From contig NZ_PGTS01000005.1 in NCBI RefSeq assembly GCF_002844235.1, positions 186,001 to 250,000 on the forward strand: a DNA stretch of 64,000 bases, given 5' to 3'. A model generated the notes under the pieces. That model saw only the letters and a list, made by a program, of their open reading frames with translations, had not been told where the DNA came from and made no database searches. The first letter of the stretch is position 1. Each line of letters starts with the position of its first letter. The translations under genes were made by a program, and so were the position numbers. This DNA is from Thalassospira povalilytica. GTDB taxonomy: Bacteria > Pseudomonadota > Alphaproteobacteria > Rhodospirillales > Thalassospiraceae. This document shows, piece after piece, positions 18,111-26,379 of the stretch.

Positions 18111-18139
18111 TTGCTTAACTGTTGCCCGTAAATTGTTAT
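18111..18139 (+). promoter_or_regulatory. Putative promoter for the TerB gene
   Basis: TTGCTT (18111-18116) and TGTTAT (18134-18139) are separated by 17 bp, about 107 bp upstream of the TerB start. Both boxes match consensus only partly. Confidence 0.35.
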
Positions 18140-18245
18140 CAGCTTACCATTTGAACGCCTAATGGTTGTCACAGTTTGGCGGTATCCCCGTCAAATGTCC
18201 GCAGAGACGCGTTTCTGACACCCATATTGGAAAGGAGTAACCAAC

Positions 18246-18659
18246 GTGATTTCGCATCAGGACGCCTTGATCTACACAATGGTTATGGTTTCGGCCGCCG
18301 ATAACGACATTACCGATGCCGAACTTTCTGCGATGGGACGCCGGGTGCGTTACCTTCCGATTTTTGCCGGGTTTGACAATGACGGGGTGACCACGGTTGC
18401 CCGCGATTGCGCAAGTCTGCTTGGCGAAGAAGACGGGATGGACCGTGCCCTGACGATGATTCGCGACGCCCTGCCGCGCAAATTGCGCGAGACCGCCTAT
18501 GTCTTTGCCTGCGAAATTGTTTTATCTGACGGTGAAATCAGCCAGGAAGAATTGCGTATCCTTGAACTCCTGCGTCACCGGCTTGATATCGATCGGCTTG
18601 TGGGTGCGGCAATCGAACGGGCCATGGCCGCCCGCTATGTCCGCCCCGGCGATTTTTAA
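18246..18659 (+). CDS. TerB-family (tellurite-resistance-type) protein
   Basis: A 137-residue all-helical protein starting at GTG, with AAGGAG 9 nt upstream. Two copies of an acidic helix-loop motif characterise TerB: AADNDITDAEL near residue 17 and LSDGEISQEEL near residue 95. TerB-domain proteins bind divalent metal through such acidic residues and are associated with membrane stress complexes; stand-alone versions are common in alphaproteobacteria and do not by themselves imply tellurite resistance. No ter operon is nearby. Confidence 0.85.
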   Translation: MISHQDALIYTMVMVSAADNDITDAELSAMGRRVRYLPIFAGFDNDGVTTVARDCASLLGEEDGMDRALTMIRDALPRKLRETAYVFACEIVLSDGEISQEELRILELLRHRLDIDRLVGAAIERAMAARYVRPGDF

Positions 18660-18682
18660 GTCCGACCCGGCACACCAGACTG

Positions 18683-18706
18683 TATGCTCACTGTTATGCT
18701 CAATGT
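18683..18706. repeat. Tandem 12-bp direct repeat with adjacent palindrome
   Basis: TATGCTCACTGT (18683-18694) is followed directly by TATGCTCAATGT (18695-18706), one mismatch. A perfect dyad GTCCCG-CA-CGGGAC lies at 18742-18755. Both fall in the 335-bp gap between TerB and the dehydrogenase gene, which holds no visible gene; regulation of the downstream gene is possible. Confidence 0.5.
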
Positions 18707-18994
18707 ATGGTCCGGATCGTCCGGCTCTGCCGACCGTAACCGTCCCGCACGGGACAATACAAAACACAACATTATAAATCAGCATTACCTGAAAGAACGA
18801 GGCCCCGTCTGATTGAAGTTGTGGCATAACAAGCGCATTTCGGGCATGGTCCCCTTGAAATCGCAGCTTTCATCCATGCCGCAATGTGATATGGCCTTGC
18901 CAACATGTTTTGCCGCACATGTGCCCGTCAGGCGCAGGTGCGGTTGCGTATCGACGTAACTGTTTTCGCCCACCGCCAAAAAGGGACTGCTGTC

Positions 18995-19879
18995 ATGACT
19001 GCTCTTTCCGGGGAAAAGATTGCCTTTATCGGACTTGGACTGATGGGGCGCCCGATGGCGCTGAACCTTGAAAAGGCGGGTGCCCACCTGACGGTCAATA
19101 CCCGCAATCCCGAAACGCTCAATGCCTTTGAAGATCTTGGTATTGCAACGGCCGGCACACCGGCCGATGCCGTGTCCGATGCCGATATCGTCATCATCTG
19201 TGTTGCCAACACCCCGGCCCTTGAAAACGTCCTTCTGGGCGAAGACGGGGTCATTGACGGCATGGAAGAAGGCACAATCGTCATCGATATGGGCACCACG
19301 GCAGTTGATGCGACACGCCGGTTTGCCGATGCGGTCGAAGATGCCGGTGGCAAATGGATCGACGCCCCGGTATCGGGCGGAACCCATGGTGCGGAAAACG
19401 GCACATTGTCGATCATGGTCGGTGCTGATCCCGAAGATTTCGAACGCGCCCACCGCGTCTTTGAAGTTCTGGGCGCCCGCGTGACCCATGTTGGCGATGT
19501 CACATCGGGTCAGATCGCCAAGGCCGCCAACCAGATGATTGTCGGCATTACCATCGGCGCTGTTGCCGAAGCCTTTTCCATGGCTGATGAAGCCGGTGTC
19601 GATCTTGGCAAGCTGCGCTCGGCATTGACCGGGGGCTTTGCTGATTCTGCGATCTTGCAGAAACATGGCGAACGCATGATCGAACGCAATTTCGAACCGG
19701 GCGGCAAGGTCGTTACCCAGCGCAAAGACCTGTATCAGGCGCTTGATTTCTCCGAAGGCGAGCTTGGCCTTGAATTGCCGATCACCCGTCTGGTGATGGA
19801 ACTGTATGACGAAGTCATCGCCATGGGGGACGGTGACCTGGATCATTCGGCCCTGATCAAAGTCTATGAAGAAGACTGA
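18995..19879 (+). CDS. Beta-hydroxyacid dehydrogenase family protein (GlxR/GarR/MmsB-like)
   Basis: A 294-residue NAD(P)-dependent oxidoreductase. The N-terminal Rossmann motif is IAFIGLGLMGRPMALNL, the substrate-binding segment is DAPVSGGTHGAENGTLSIMVGA, and the catalytic lysine sits in GQIAKAANQ. This is the family of 2-hydroxy-3-oxopropionate (tartronate semialdehyde) reductase and 3-hydroxyisobutyrate dehydrogenase; the member cannot be fixed by eye. The start at 18995 follows AAAGGGA and places the Rossmann motif close to the N-terminus; the frame extends upstream to 18905 without conserved features. The next gene overlaps its end by 14 bp. Confidence 0.88.
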   Translation: MTALSGEKIAFIGLGLMGRPMALNLEKAGAHLTVNTRNPETLNAFEDLGIATAGTPADAVSDADIVIICVANTPALENVLLGEDGVIDGMEEGTIVIDMGTTAVDATRRFADAVEDAGGKWIDAPVSGGTHGAENGTLSIMVGADPEDFERAHRVFEVLGARVTHVGDVTSGQIAKAANQMIVGITIGAVAEAFSMADEAGVDLGKLRSALTGGFADSAILQKHGERMIERNFEPGGKVVTQRKDLYQALDFSEGELGLELPITRLVMELYDEVIAMGDGDLDHSALIKVYEED

Positions 19880-20132
19880 CGAAAACCGCATCGAACTGAC
19901 ATCGGTACTGACCTGTCCGGAATGCGGTCATGTCAGTACCGAAACCATGCCGACCGACGCCTGCCAGTATTTCTATGACTGCACGGGATGCGGTGCGGTT
20001 TTGCGCCCGCTTCCGGGGGATTGCTGTGTGTATTGCTCATACGGCACCGTCCCCTGCCCGCCGGTACAGCTGCATGGCAAACATGCCGATTGCTGCGCCC
20101 CGACCCCGTCGGCTGTTCCACAGCACGACTAG
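19866..20132 (+). CDS. GDCCVxC-domain small cysteine-rich protein
   Basis: An 88-residue protein with two zinc-ribbon-like CxxC pairs (CPECG, CTGCG) followed by the diagnostic GDCCVYCSYGTVPCPP motif. The family is named for this motif and occasionally carries selenocysteine; here every position is an ordinary cysteine codon. Members often sit near mercury or other thiol-metal genes, but none is seen here. It overlaps the end of the dehydrogenase gene by 14 bp, implying co-transcription and translational coupling. Function unknown. Confidence 0.85.
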   Translation: MKKTDENRIELTSVLTCPECGHVSTETMPTDACQYFYDCTGCGAVLRPLPGDCCVYCSYGTVPCPPVQLHGKHADCCAPTPSAVPQHD

Positions 20133-20160
20133 GCTGTCGCACGATTTTCCCCAACGATAA

Positions 20161-20727
20161 TCAGGCCGGTTTATGTTTGCCGAACCGATACAGGTAAAGG
20201 CGATCGGTGCTGGTTTTCATCGGCACTTCGCCAAACGCCTGCCATCCGGGAATGGCAAAGCCGCGCGATATGACAATCGCCCCGTCACGCAGGCGCTGCG
20301 AACAGACATCGGCGACATCGCTCATCACACGCGGATCAATAAAACACACCACAACATCCCCGGGATCACGATCAAGTTTGCGAAAATCGCCACGGATAAA
20401 ACGCAGGTTCGGCTTGCCCGCCAGAACCGCGCGCATCCGGCTGATCGCATAGGGAACGGGCGAAAGTTCAATCCCGGTGACCGAAATATCGGGACGGGCC
20501 CGCGCAATCGCGATCGCCAGATCCCCCCAGCCCGATCCGAAATCGGTCACCGACCGGATATCTGCGGGGATATAGGCGATAATTTCATCAGCCGCAGAAC
20601 GCAAAGTCGGCATCGGCACCGATTGCAGGCGAACCGAATAGATCGCAATCAGCGCCAGAATGATCACAACAAAAACAAGTACCGATAAATCCGTCATATA
20701 TCCGCGAAATATGTTACTGTCCGCCAT
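20161..20727 (-). CDS. Membrane-anchored SAM-dependent methyltransferase-like protein
   Basis: A 188-residue protein. One N-terminal transmembrane helix (LSVLVFVVIILALIAIYSV) precedes a Rossmann methyltransferase core: VTDFGSGWGDLAIAIARA is motif I, VTGIELSPVPYAI the acidic loop, and CFIDPRVM motif IV-like. The short length and membrane anchor match a conserved but uncharacterised group in Rhodospirillales. The start is taken at 20727; an alternative ATG at 20697 would keep the helix. It is divergent from the SlyX gene by 66 bp. The acceptor cannot be inferred. Confidence 0.75.
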   Translation of the reverse strand: MADSNIFRGYMTDLSVLVFVVIILALIAIYSVRLQSVPMPTLRSAADEIIAYIPADIRSVTDFGSGWGDLAIAIARARPDISVTGIELSPVPYAISRMRAVLAGKPNLRFIRGDFRKLDRDPGDVVVCFIDPRVMSDVADVCSQRLRDGAIVISRGFAIPGWQAFGEVPMKTSTDRLYLYRFGKHKPA

Positions 20728-20793
20728 AGGTTCCGACCCAGGTTCAATCACAGTCCTGCCATATGGCGGCATCCAAATCCAGAAGATACAAGC

Positions 20794-21012
20794 ATGCATA
20801 ACGACGATACGGAAAACCGCATCACCGAACTTGAAACCCAGCTCGCCCACATGGATTCCGTGGTAAGCGACCTTTCTGACATGATCAAATCCCAGTGGGA
20901 CCGCATCGATCTTCTCGAACGTCAGAACAAACTGATGTCTTCTGATATTAAGCGCATGATCGATTTTCTGCGTACAGCCCCCGAAGACGACGCCCCGCCG
21001 CCCCATTATTAA
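20794..21012 (+). CDS. slyX: SlyX-family coiled-coil protein
   Basis: A 72-residue protein with a long heptad-rich helix (ENRITELETQLAHMDSVVSDL, then DLLERQNKLMSSDIKRM) ending in a proline-rich PPPHY tail, the standard SlyX layout and length. SlyX function is not established. The DUF3095 gene starts 77 bp downstream on the same strand. Confidence 0.85.
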   Translation: MHNDDTENRITELETQLAHMDSVVSDLSDMIKSQWDRIDLLERQNKLMSSDIKRMIDFLRTAPEDDAPPPHY

Positions 21013-21089
21013 GGACGGGCTTCGTATCGCGCGATCTTTTGGCTGTGCCCTGATTGATCGCGCCCCGCCACCGAGTTTGCGAGAAAGAC

Positions 21090-22256
21090 GTGACCAGCCC
21101 CAACGCCAACCCTTATCTCGACATTCCCGTCTTTGACGACTTTGCCAAGGTTCTTGACGGGTCTGTCTATCGGTCCATTCCCGATGACTGGTGGGTTGGC
21201 ACATCCGATATAGTCGGATCGACCGGGGCCATTGCCGCGGGCCGGTTCAAGGATGTCAATATGGTCGGGGCATCGGTGATCTGTGCGGTTGGCAATGCCC
21301 TGGGCCATTCCGATTATCCGTTCATGTTTGGCGGCGATGGCGCAAGTTTTGCCTGTGCGCCCGACCGCATTGATGCGGTCCGTGACGCAATGGCGGCAAC
21401 CGCAACATGGGCGCGTGAAACCCTTGGCTTTGAGTTGCGCATCGCGCTTGTGCCGATTGCCGATATCCGCGCGACCGGCCGCGATGTGCGGGTGGCACGC
21501 TTTGCCGTTTCACCGCCGGTATCCTATGCCATGTTCAATGGTCGCGGCCTCAGATGGGCCGAAGACCAGATGAAATCAGGCCATAACATGATCCCGCCAG
21601 CCCCGGCGGGCACACGGCCCGATCTGTCGGGTCTGTCCTGTCGCTGGTCACCGATCCGCGCAACCGGCAGCGACCATATCCTGTCGATCATTGTTCATCC
21701 CGCCGATGACCGCGCCCGGTTTGATCATGTTGTCACGGGTCTTTTTGACATTCTCGATGACAGCCCGCGCAAAAGCAGCCCGATCCCGGCGCGTGGTCCC
21801 GACTTTTCCTTTCCTCCCAAGGGCCTGAAACTCGAAGCCCTGGCGACCCAGCATAAGGAAGGCGGCTATATCAAGGCCTGGCTCAAGGCACTTTATATTT
21901 CGCTGATTGCGCTGGTTCTGATGAAAACCGGCTGGAAACTGGGGGATTTTGACCCCAAACGCTATCGCGATTTTACCGGCTACAACACCGATTTTCGCAA
22001 GTTCGGGGATGGTCTTTGGATGACCGTCAATTGCACGGTACAGCGTAGCGAAGAAATCGATGCCTTTTTGCGGGCTGCCGAAGATCGCGGTGATATCCGC
22101 TTTGGCCTTCATCGTCAGCGCACTGCAATCATGACCTGTATCGTGCCGTCCATCACCAATGATGCCCATTTCCATTTTCTGGATGGCGGCGAAGGCGGTT
22201 ATACTGCCGCCGCATCGGCCTATAAGGCCAAAATTCCCAATGCCGACCCTGCATAA
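21090..22256 (+). CDS. DUF3095 protein, nucleotide-cyclase-like N-terminal domain
   Basis: A 388-residue protein of the DUF3095 family. The N-terminal half shows features reminiscent of class III cyclase/GGDEF folds: SDIVGSTGAIAAGRFKDVNMVGA (a metal-binding-like D-I-V-G-S-T segment) and YPFMFGGDGASFA (a GGDG hairpin). The family is uncharacterised; a nucleotide-binding or cyclase-like activity is inference from these motifs only. One hydrophobic stretch, IKAWLKALYISLIALVLMKTG, lies near residue 275. The GTG at 21090 is chosen so that the conserved part begins soon after the start; an upstream TTG at 21054 is possible. Confidence 0.78.
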   Translation: MTSPNANPYLDIPVFDDFAKVLDGSVYRSIPDDWWVGTSDIVGSTGAIAAGRFKDVNMVGASVICAVGNALGHSDYPFMFGGDGASFACAPDRIDAVRDAMAATATWARETLGFELRIALVPIADIRATGRDVRVARFAVSPPVSYAMFNGRGLRWAEDQMKSGHNMIPPAPAGTRPDLSGLSCRWSPIRATGSDHILSIIVHPADDRARFDHVVTGLFDILDDSPRKSSPIPARGPDFSFPPKGLKLEALATQHKEGGYIKAWLKALYISLIALVLMKTGWKLGDFDPKRYRDFTGYNTDFRKFGDGLWMTVNCTVQRSEEIDAFLRAAEDRGDIRFGLHRQRTAIMTCIVPSITNDAHFHFLDGGEGGYTAAASAYKAKIPNADPA

Positions 22257-22358
22257 CATGCATGAAATGCATCAATCATTTCGAACCAATAGATTGATTG
22301 CATCGCGATAAAAAATCCATGACACTGTCGCGACCCTTGGCAGCTGTGGATATGGATC

Positions 22359-23306
22359 ATGGATACCCGCGAACTCGAAGCATTGATTGCTGTTGCCGAT
22401 GCCCAATCCTTTCACGGGGCGGCAAACCGGCTGGGCCTGACCCAGCCTGCGGTGACCCGGCGTATTCAACGCCTTGAAGAACGCATCGGCACATCGCTGT
22501 TTGACCGTTCGACCAAGCCGCTGCAACCCACCCCGGCCGGTCATCGTGCCCTGACCGAGGCGCGCGATCTGTTGCGCAGGCTCGACGGGTTCAGTGATTC
22601 CGTTACCGGCATGGCGCGCTGTCATGGTCCGTTCCGCCTGGGCGTCAGTCACGGTGCCGCCCCGCTGCTTGCCGCCCGCGAATTGCGCGATCTTCATCAG
22701 GCATTCCCCGACATGTCGCTGACGATCAAAAGCGGCTGGTCAGCCGAACTTCTGCCGCTTTTGCGCCGGGGTGAAATCGATGCCATGCTGTCGCTTGATG
22801 GGCCGCACGGCATTGTCGGCGGTGTTCAAAGCCGCGACCTTCCGGCAAGCTTGCTGCCGGAAACCCTGCTTGATGATCATATCGTTGCCATCGGCCCGAA
22901 ATCGGCGCGTCAGCACCCGACCACCATCGCCGAACTTGCCAGACACCCGATGGTGCTGATGCCCGAAGGTTGCACTTTTCGCGCCCTTGGGAATGCCTGG
23001 GCCCACAAGAACGGGGTCGAATTCAATTCCGTTCTGGAAGTATCGGCACTTGAACTGCAAATCGAAATGGTCGCCGCCGGGGCCGGTTATGGCATCATGG
23101 CACGGCGTTTTTGCATGCACAGTCCCGCCCATGACCGCATCCGCATTCTTGACATTCCCGGCATGAACTGGGGCATGGCAATCACGCTGATTAGGCGGGC
23201 CTCCAGCGGGGATCTTAACGACATTATCGACAAGGTTGGTGAAATCGTCATTCGGGCCGGCGAGATGTCCAACCTCGATCATGCACGAATGTTATCAGCA
23301 TTATGA
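22359..23306 (+). CDS. LysR-family transcriptional regulator
   Basis: A 315-residue LysR protein. The N-terminal winged helix reads LEALIAVADAQSFHGAANRLGLTQPAVTRRIQRLEERIGTSLFDR, a near-canonical LysR HTH. The C-terminal part is the periplasmic-binding-like effector domain (FRLGVSHGAAPLLAARELRDL). It lies 78 bp upstream of a major-facilitator gene on the same strand and may control it. Effector unknown. Confidence 0.92.
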   Translation: MDTRELEALIAVADAQSFHGAANRLGLTQPAVTRRIQRLEERIGTSLFDRSTKPLQPTPAGHRALTEARDLLRRLDGFSDSVTGMARCHGPFRLGVSHGAAPLLAARELRDLHQAFPDMSLTIKSGWSAELLPLLRRGEIDAMLSLDGPHGIVGGVQSRDLPASLLPETLLDDHIVAIGPKSARQHPTTIAELARHPMVLMPEGCTFRALGNAWAHKNGVEFNSVLEVSALELQIEMVAAGAGYGIMARRFCMHSPAHDRIRILDIPGMNWGMAITLIRRASSGDLNDIIDKVGEIVIRAGEMSNLDHARMLSAL

Positions 23307-23384
23307 ACCGAATGAATTGGACGCATTGACGATCCGCCGCCACAATCGCCACCAACTTGCAATCTGCCTTTCGGAGGACACCTG

Positions 23385-24650
23385 ATGAGCCCCACCCAAA
23401 GCCCGCAAAACAGTCCGGGACGCATGACCATCATGCGCGCGACCAAATGGTTCCCGTGGCTGGTTCTGCTTTGCGGCTGCCTTGTTCTGTCGCTGAACCT
23501 TGGCGTGCGACAGTCGCTTGGCCTGTTCATTCCCGACATGCTCAATGATACCGGCTGGAATGCTGCCACCTTTGGTCTGGCCTTTGCCATCCAGAACCTG
23601 ATGTGGGGGATTTCGGCCCCGATCGCCGGGGCGCTGGCCGACCGGTTCGGCACCACGCGTACCCTGATTGGCGGATCAGTGTTATATGGTCTTGGCCTTT
23701 ATATGATGGGCACGTCATCATCGCCCGGCGAATTGCACCTGACCGCGGGCTTCCTGATCGGGACCGGGGTTGGTGCCACCAGTTTCCCGGTGATCCTTGC
23801 TGCCATCAGCCGGGTATTCAGCCCGGAACGCCGAAGCTTCGCCCTTGGCCTGGCATCGGCCGGTGGTTCGGTTGGCCAGTTCATCATGGCCCCAACTGCA
23901 CAGGCGCTTAACGGATCGCTTGGCTATGTCACGACCCTTGCCATTCTTGCCGCGATTTCAATGCTGATCGTTCCGGTCGCCTTTGCGCTGACCGGCAAGG
24001 CCGAAGGCAACAGCCCGACCGCGGCCCCCGATCTTGGCCCGCAAGGATTGGCCGCGGCTTTTCATGAGGCCCGCAAACATCGCGGCTTCCTGCTTTTGAA
24101 TGCCGGGTTCTTTGTCTGCGGTTTCCATATTGCCGTGATCGCCACCCACCTTCCGACCTTTACCGAACTGTGCGGCTTGCCGCGTTCTGTCGCCGCCGAA
24201 GGTCTGGCACTGGTCGGGCTGTTTAACATCTTTGGCACCCTGACGGCCGGTTGGGCCGGTGGCAAATGGCGCAAGAAAAATGGCCTGTCGGTGATTTACG
24301 GCATGCGGGCCCTTGTGATTGTCGCCTTTATCTTTGCGCCCAAAACATCTGAAACCATCTTGCTGTTTTCGGCATCGATGGGGGCATTGTGGCTTTCGAC
24401 CGTGCCGCTGACCAGTGGCCTGATCGCACAGGTTTTCGGCCCGCGCTATATGGCGACCCTGTTTGGCATCGTCATGCTGTCCCATCAGATCGGGGCGTTC
24501 TTTGGCGCGTGGATGGGCGGGATTGTCTATGACCTGACCGGCAATTTCGATGCGGTCTGGTGGGCATCGGTTGCGCTTGGCATCTTTGCGGCCCTTGTCC
24601 ATATGCCGATTGATGACAAGGAATTGCGCAGCACGGCCAAAGCGGCCTGA
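23385..24650 (+). CDS. Major facilitator superfamily transporter
   Basis: A 421-residue protein with twelve predicted transmembrane helices. Loop 2-3 carries GALADRFGTTRTLIGG, the MFS motif A (G-x3-D-R-x-G-x-x-R), with a related GWAGGKWRKKNG in the second half. The sequence GVRQSLGLFIPDMLNDTGW near residue 45 resembles monocarboxylate/oxalate-formate-antiporter-like MFS proteins. GGAGG lies 7-8 nt before the ATG. An intrinsic terminator closes the LysR-MFS unit. Substrate unknown, perhaps an organic anion. Confidence 0.9.
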   Translation: MSPTQSPQNSPGRMTIMRATKWFPWLVLLCGCLVLSLNLGVRQSLGLFIPDMLNDTGWNAATFGLAFAIQNLMWGISAPIAGALADRFGTTRTLIGGSVLYGLGLYMMGTSSSPGELHLTAGFLIGTGVGATSFPVILAAISRVFSPERRSFALGLASAGGSVGQFIMAPTAQALNGSLGYVTTLAILAAISMLIVPVAFALTGKAEGNSPTAAPDLGPQGLAAAFHEARKHRGFLLLNAGFFVCGFHIAVIATHLPTFTELCGLPRSVAAEGLALVGLFNIFGTLTAGWAGGKWRKKNGLSVIYGMRALVIVAFIFAPKTSETILLFSASMGALWLSTVPLTSGLIAQVFGPRYMATLFGIVMLSHQIGAFFGAWMGGIVYDLTGNFDAVWWASVALGIFAALVHMPIDDKELRSTAKAA

Positions 24651-24674
24651 TCGCTGTCCGAATATCTGAAAACC

Positions 24675-24708
24675 GGGGCGATCTGTTTTGGCAGGTCGCC
24701 CCTTTTTT
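24675..24708 (+). terminator. Rho-independent terminator after the MFS gene
   Basis: GGGGCGA (24675-24681) pairs with TCGCCCC (24696-24702), with additional inner CTG/CAG pairing, followed by six T residues. Confidence 0.85.
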
Positions 24709-24749
24709 ACGGTCTTTTCGTGTCAGGTTCTTTGGGGTAAAAGCCGGTC

Positions 24750-25229
24750 ATGGACAGACCGATTTACATCACGCCCGAGGGCCTCGACGCCCTTAAATCC
24801 GAACTCGACCACCTTTGGAAAAAGGAACGGCCCGAAGTGGTTGCCGTTGTGCATTGGGCGGCGGGCAATGGCGATCGTTCGGAAAATGGCGATTACATCT
24901 ATGGCAAAAAGCGCCTGCGCGAAATTGACCGCCGGGTGCGCTATTTGCGCAAACGGATCGAGGATGCGGTGGTTGTCCGCCCCGAAGAACAGCCCGATCA
25001 TTCCCGTATTTTCTTTGGCGCGACGGTGACTTACGTCAATTCCCGTGACGAGGAAAAAACCATCCGCATCGTCGGCGAGGACGAGGCCGACAGCCTGAAT
25101 GGCAAGATCAGCTGGATTTCCCCGGTCGCCCGCGCCCTGATGAAATCGGGTGTCGGCGATGTCGTAACGGTCCGCACCCCGGCTGGCGAGGACGAACTCG
25201 AAATCCTCGATATCCGCTATCCTGCCTGA
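24750..25229 (+). CDS. greB: Transcription elongation factor GreB
   Basis: A 159-residue protein. The N-terminal coiled coil begins YITPEGLDALKSELDHLW and contains GDRSENGDYIYGKKRLREIDRRVRYLRKRI, with the acidic tip residues (SENGDYIYGKK) that reach the RNA polymerase active site. The C-terminal FKBP-like domain ends DELEILDIRYP. The Y-I-Y-G-K-K-R-L sequence distinguishes GreB from GreA (Y-x-A-A-K). It rescues backtracked RNA polymerase by stimulating transcript cleavage. It lies alone between a terminator and a long intergenic region. Confidence 0.93.
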   Translation: MDRPIYITPEGLDALKSELDHLWKKERPEVVAVVHWAAGNGDRSENGDYIYGKKRLREIDRRVRYLRKRIEDAVVVRPEEQPDHSRIFFGATVTYVNSRDEEKTIRIVGEDEADSLNGKISWISPVARALMKSGVGDVVTVRTPAGEDELEILDIRYPA

Positions 25230-25331
25230 CCGGCAAGAATTCCTGCATCAATTGCCCGCAATCGGCACATGCAGGCCCATGTTCAGCCTCTAGCTTTTCT
25301 GGCAGCTTTTTCAGGCCGCTTTTCCCGGCAT

Positions 25332-25371
25332 CTTTTTCTGGCAAAAGTTGCATATCTTTTGTCAGAAAAAG
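25332..25371. promoter_or_regulatory. Long 16-bp inverted repeat upstream of the XRE-cupin regulator
   Basis: CTTTTTCTGGCAAAAG (25332-25347) is mirrored by CTTTTGTCAGAAAAAG (25356-25371), 15 of 16 bases in dyad, with the 8-nt loop TTGCATAT. It lies about 200 bp before the XRE-cupin start and 100 bp after greB. There is no T run, so an operator is likelier than a terminator. The rest of the 25230-25569 spacer holds no visible gene. Confidence 0.6.
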
Positions 25372-25569
25372 GCGTCATGAATGGACGTCAAATCGTTACT
25401 TTGGCGGACAGGACGAAACAATTTGTGCTGAGAAGTCTTGCGCAATCAATCAATTCGCGCCCATGATTGGGTCGTAAAACGCGGCGGATTGAAGATGGAT
25501 TGCTTCCCCCGAAATACGTGATTTCTGACGAACTTTATCGACATTCAAGAAAACGGCCGGAAATTGAAA

Positions 25570-26133
25570 ATGAGTGATTCTACGTTCCCGATTGGCATGA
25601 AACTGCGCCATGCACGCAAGCTCAAAGGAATGAGACTGTGCGATCTTGCCGATCAGGTCGAATGCTCCGAAGGCTTCCTGTCAAAACTTGAAAACGACAA
25701 GGTCAAACCGTCACTGCAACTGTTGCATCGCATTGTCGCGGTACTGGAAACATCCATCAGCGCCCTGTTCAGCGAAGCCAGTGACAGCATCGTTTCGCGT
25801 GCGGGAACAAGACAGGTGCTGCATACCAGCAACATCCGTCCGGGCGAAGGTGTCAGCCTTGAAACGCTGGTTTCCCCGTCATCGGGGCATCTGTTGTTTG
25901 GCACAATCCATATTGTCCGCGCCGGTGGCGGCAGTTCGGGCACCATCGTTCACGAAGGCGAAGAACTTGGCTATGTGCTCGAAGGTGAACTTGATCTGAA
26001 TGTCGATGGCGTCGAATACCATCTGATGCCGGGCGACTCATTCTTCTTCCCGTCCAGAATGCCACATGGCTATCGCAATCCGACGGATAAGGAAACCCGG
26101 GTTCTCTGGGTCAACACCCCGCCGACCTTCTGA
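25570..26133 (+). CDS. XRE-cupin transcriptional regulator
   Basis: A 187-residue regulator. An N-terminal XRE helix-turn-helix (GMKLRHARKLKGMRLCDLADQVECSEGFLSKLENDKVKPSLQLLHRI) is joined to a C-terminal cupin (HEGEELGYVLEGELDLNVDGVEYHLMPGDSFFFPSRMPHGYRNP) with conserved H, E and H positions. Such regulators (PuuR-like architecture) typically control adjacent uptake and catabolic genes in response to an amine, amino acid or related ligand bound in the cupin. It sits 246 bp before a five-gene ABC importer with several inverted repeats between. The ATG at 25570 is used; an in-frame TTG lies 6 bp upstream. Confidence 0.9.
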   Translation: MSDSTFPIGMKLRHARKLKGMRLCDLADQVECSEGFLSKLENDKVKPSLQLLHRIVAVLETSISALFSEASDSIVSRAGTRQVLHTSNIRPGEGVSLETLVSPSSGHLLFGTIHIVRAGGGSSGTIVHEGEELGYVLEGELDLNVDGVEYHLMPGDSFFFPSRMPHGYRNPTDKETRVLWVNTPPTF

Positions 26134-26141
26134 TTTTTCAG

Positions 26142-26202
26142 GCCTAAGTAAAATTACTTGCGTATTAGGCAAGTGACTTGACCAATAGGAAAGACTTGGT
26201 CA
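26142..26202. promoter_or_regulatory. Cluster of nested inverted repeats before the ABC importer operon
   Basis: Four dyads lie within 61 bp: AAGTAA-AA-TTACTT (26146-26159), an outer GCCTAA/TTAGGC (26142-26147 and 26165-26170), CAAGT-G-ACTTG (26170-26180) and TGACCAA/TTGGTCA (26179-26185 and 26196-26202). They fall between the XRE-cupin gene and the operon, which is the expected place for its operator. Confidence 0.55.
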
Positions 26203-26379
26203 GTATGCCCCCTGCTGGCTAACTCGCAAACCCACCGCACACAAGGTGGCCAGGTCAAAATGACCCAGGTTCGGGAAGAAACATAACTCTCGCATCGATG
26301 TGGCTGGCGAAACCTCGGAACCCTTTTCAAAGGGTCTTTCCGGGCTGTTTTCAAAAAAGCCAACAGGGGGCTTATCTTT

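Noticed and set aside
18246..18659. Tellurite resistance operon
   Set aside because: Only a stand-alone TerB domain is present; no other ter genes are nearby.
18785..19891. Long minus-strand frame antisense to the GlxR-like dehydrogenase
   Set aside because: No motifs; the plus strand has a full Rossmann dehydrogenase with catalytic lysine. The open antisense frame reflects codon bias.
25332..25371. Intrinsic terminator for greB
   Set aside because: The stem is A/T-rich and symmetric, 100 bp past greB, and not followed by a T run; an operator is a better reading.
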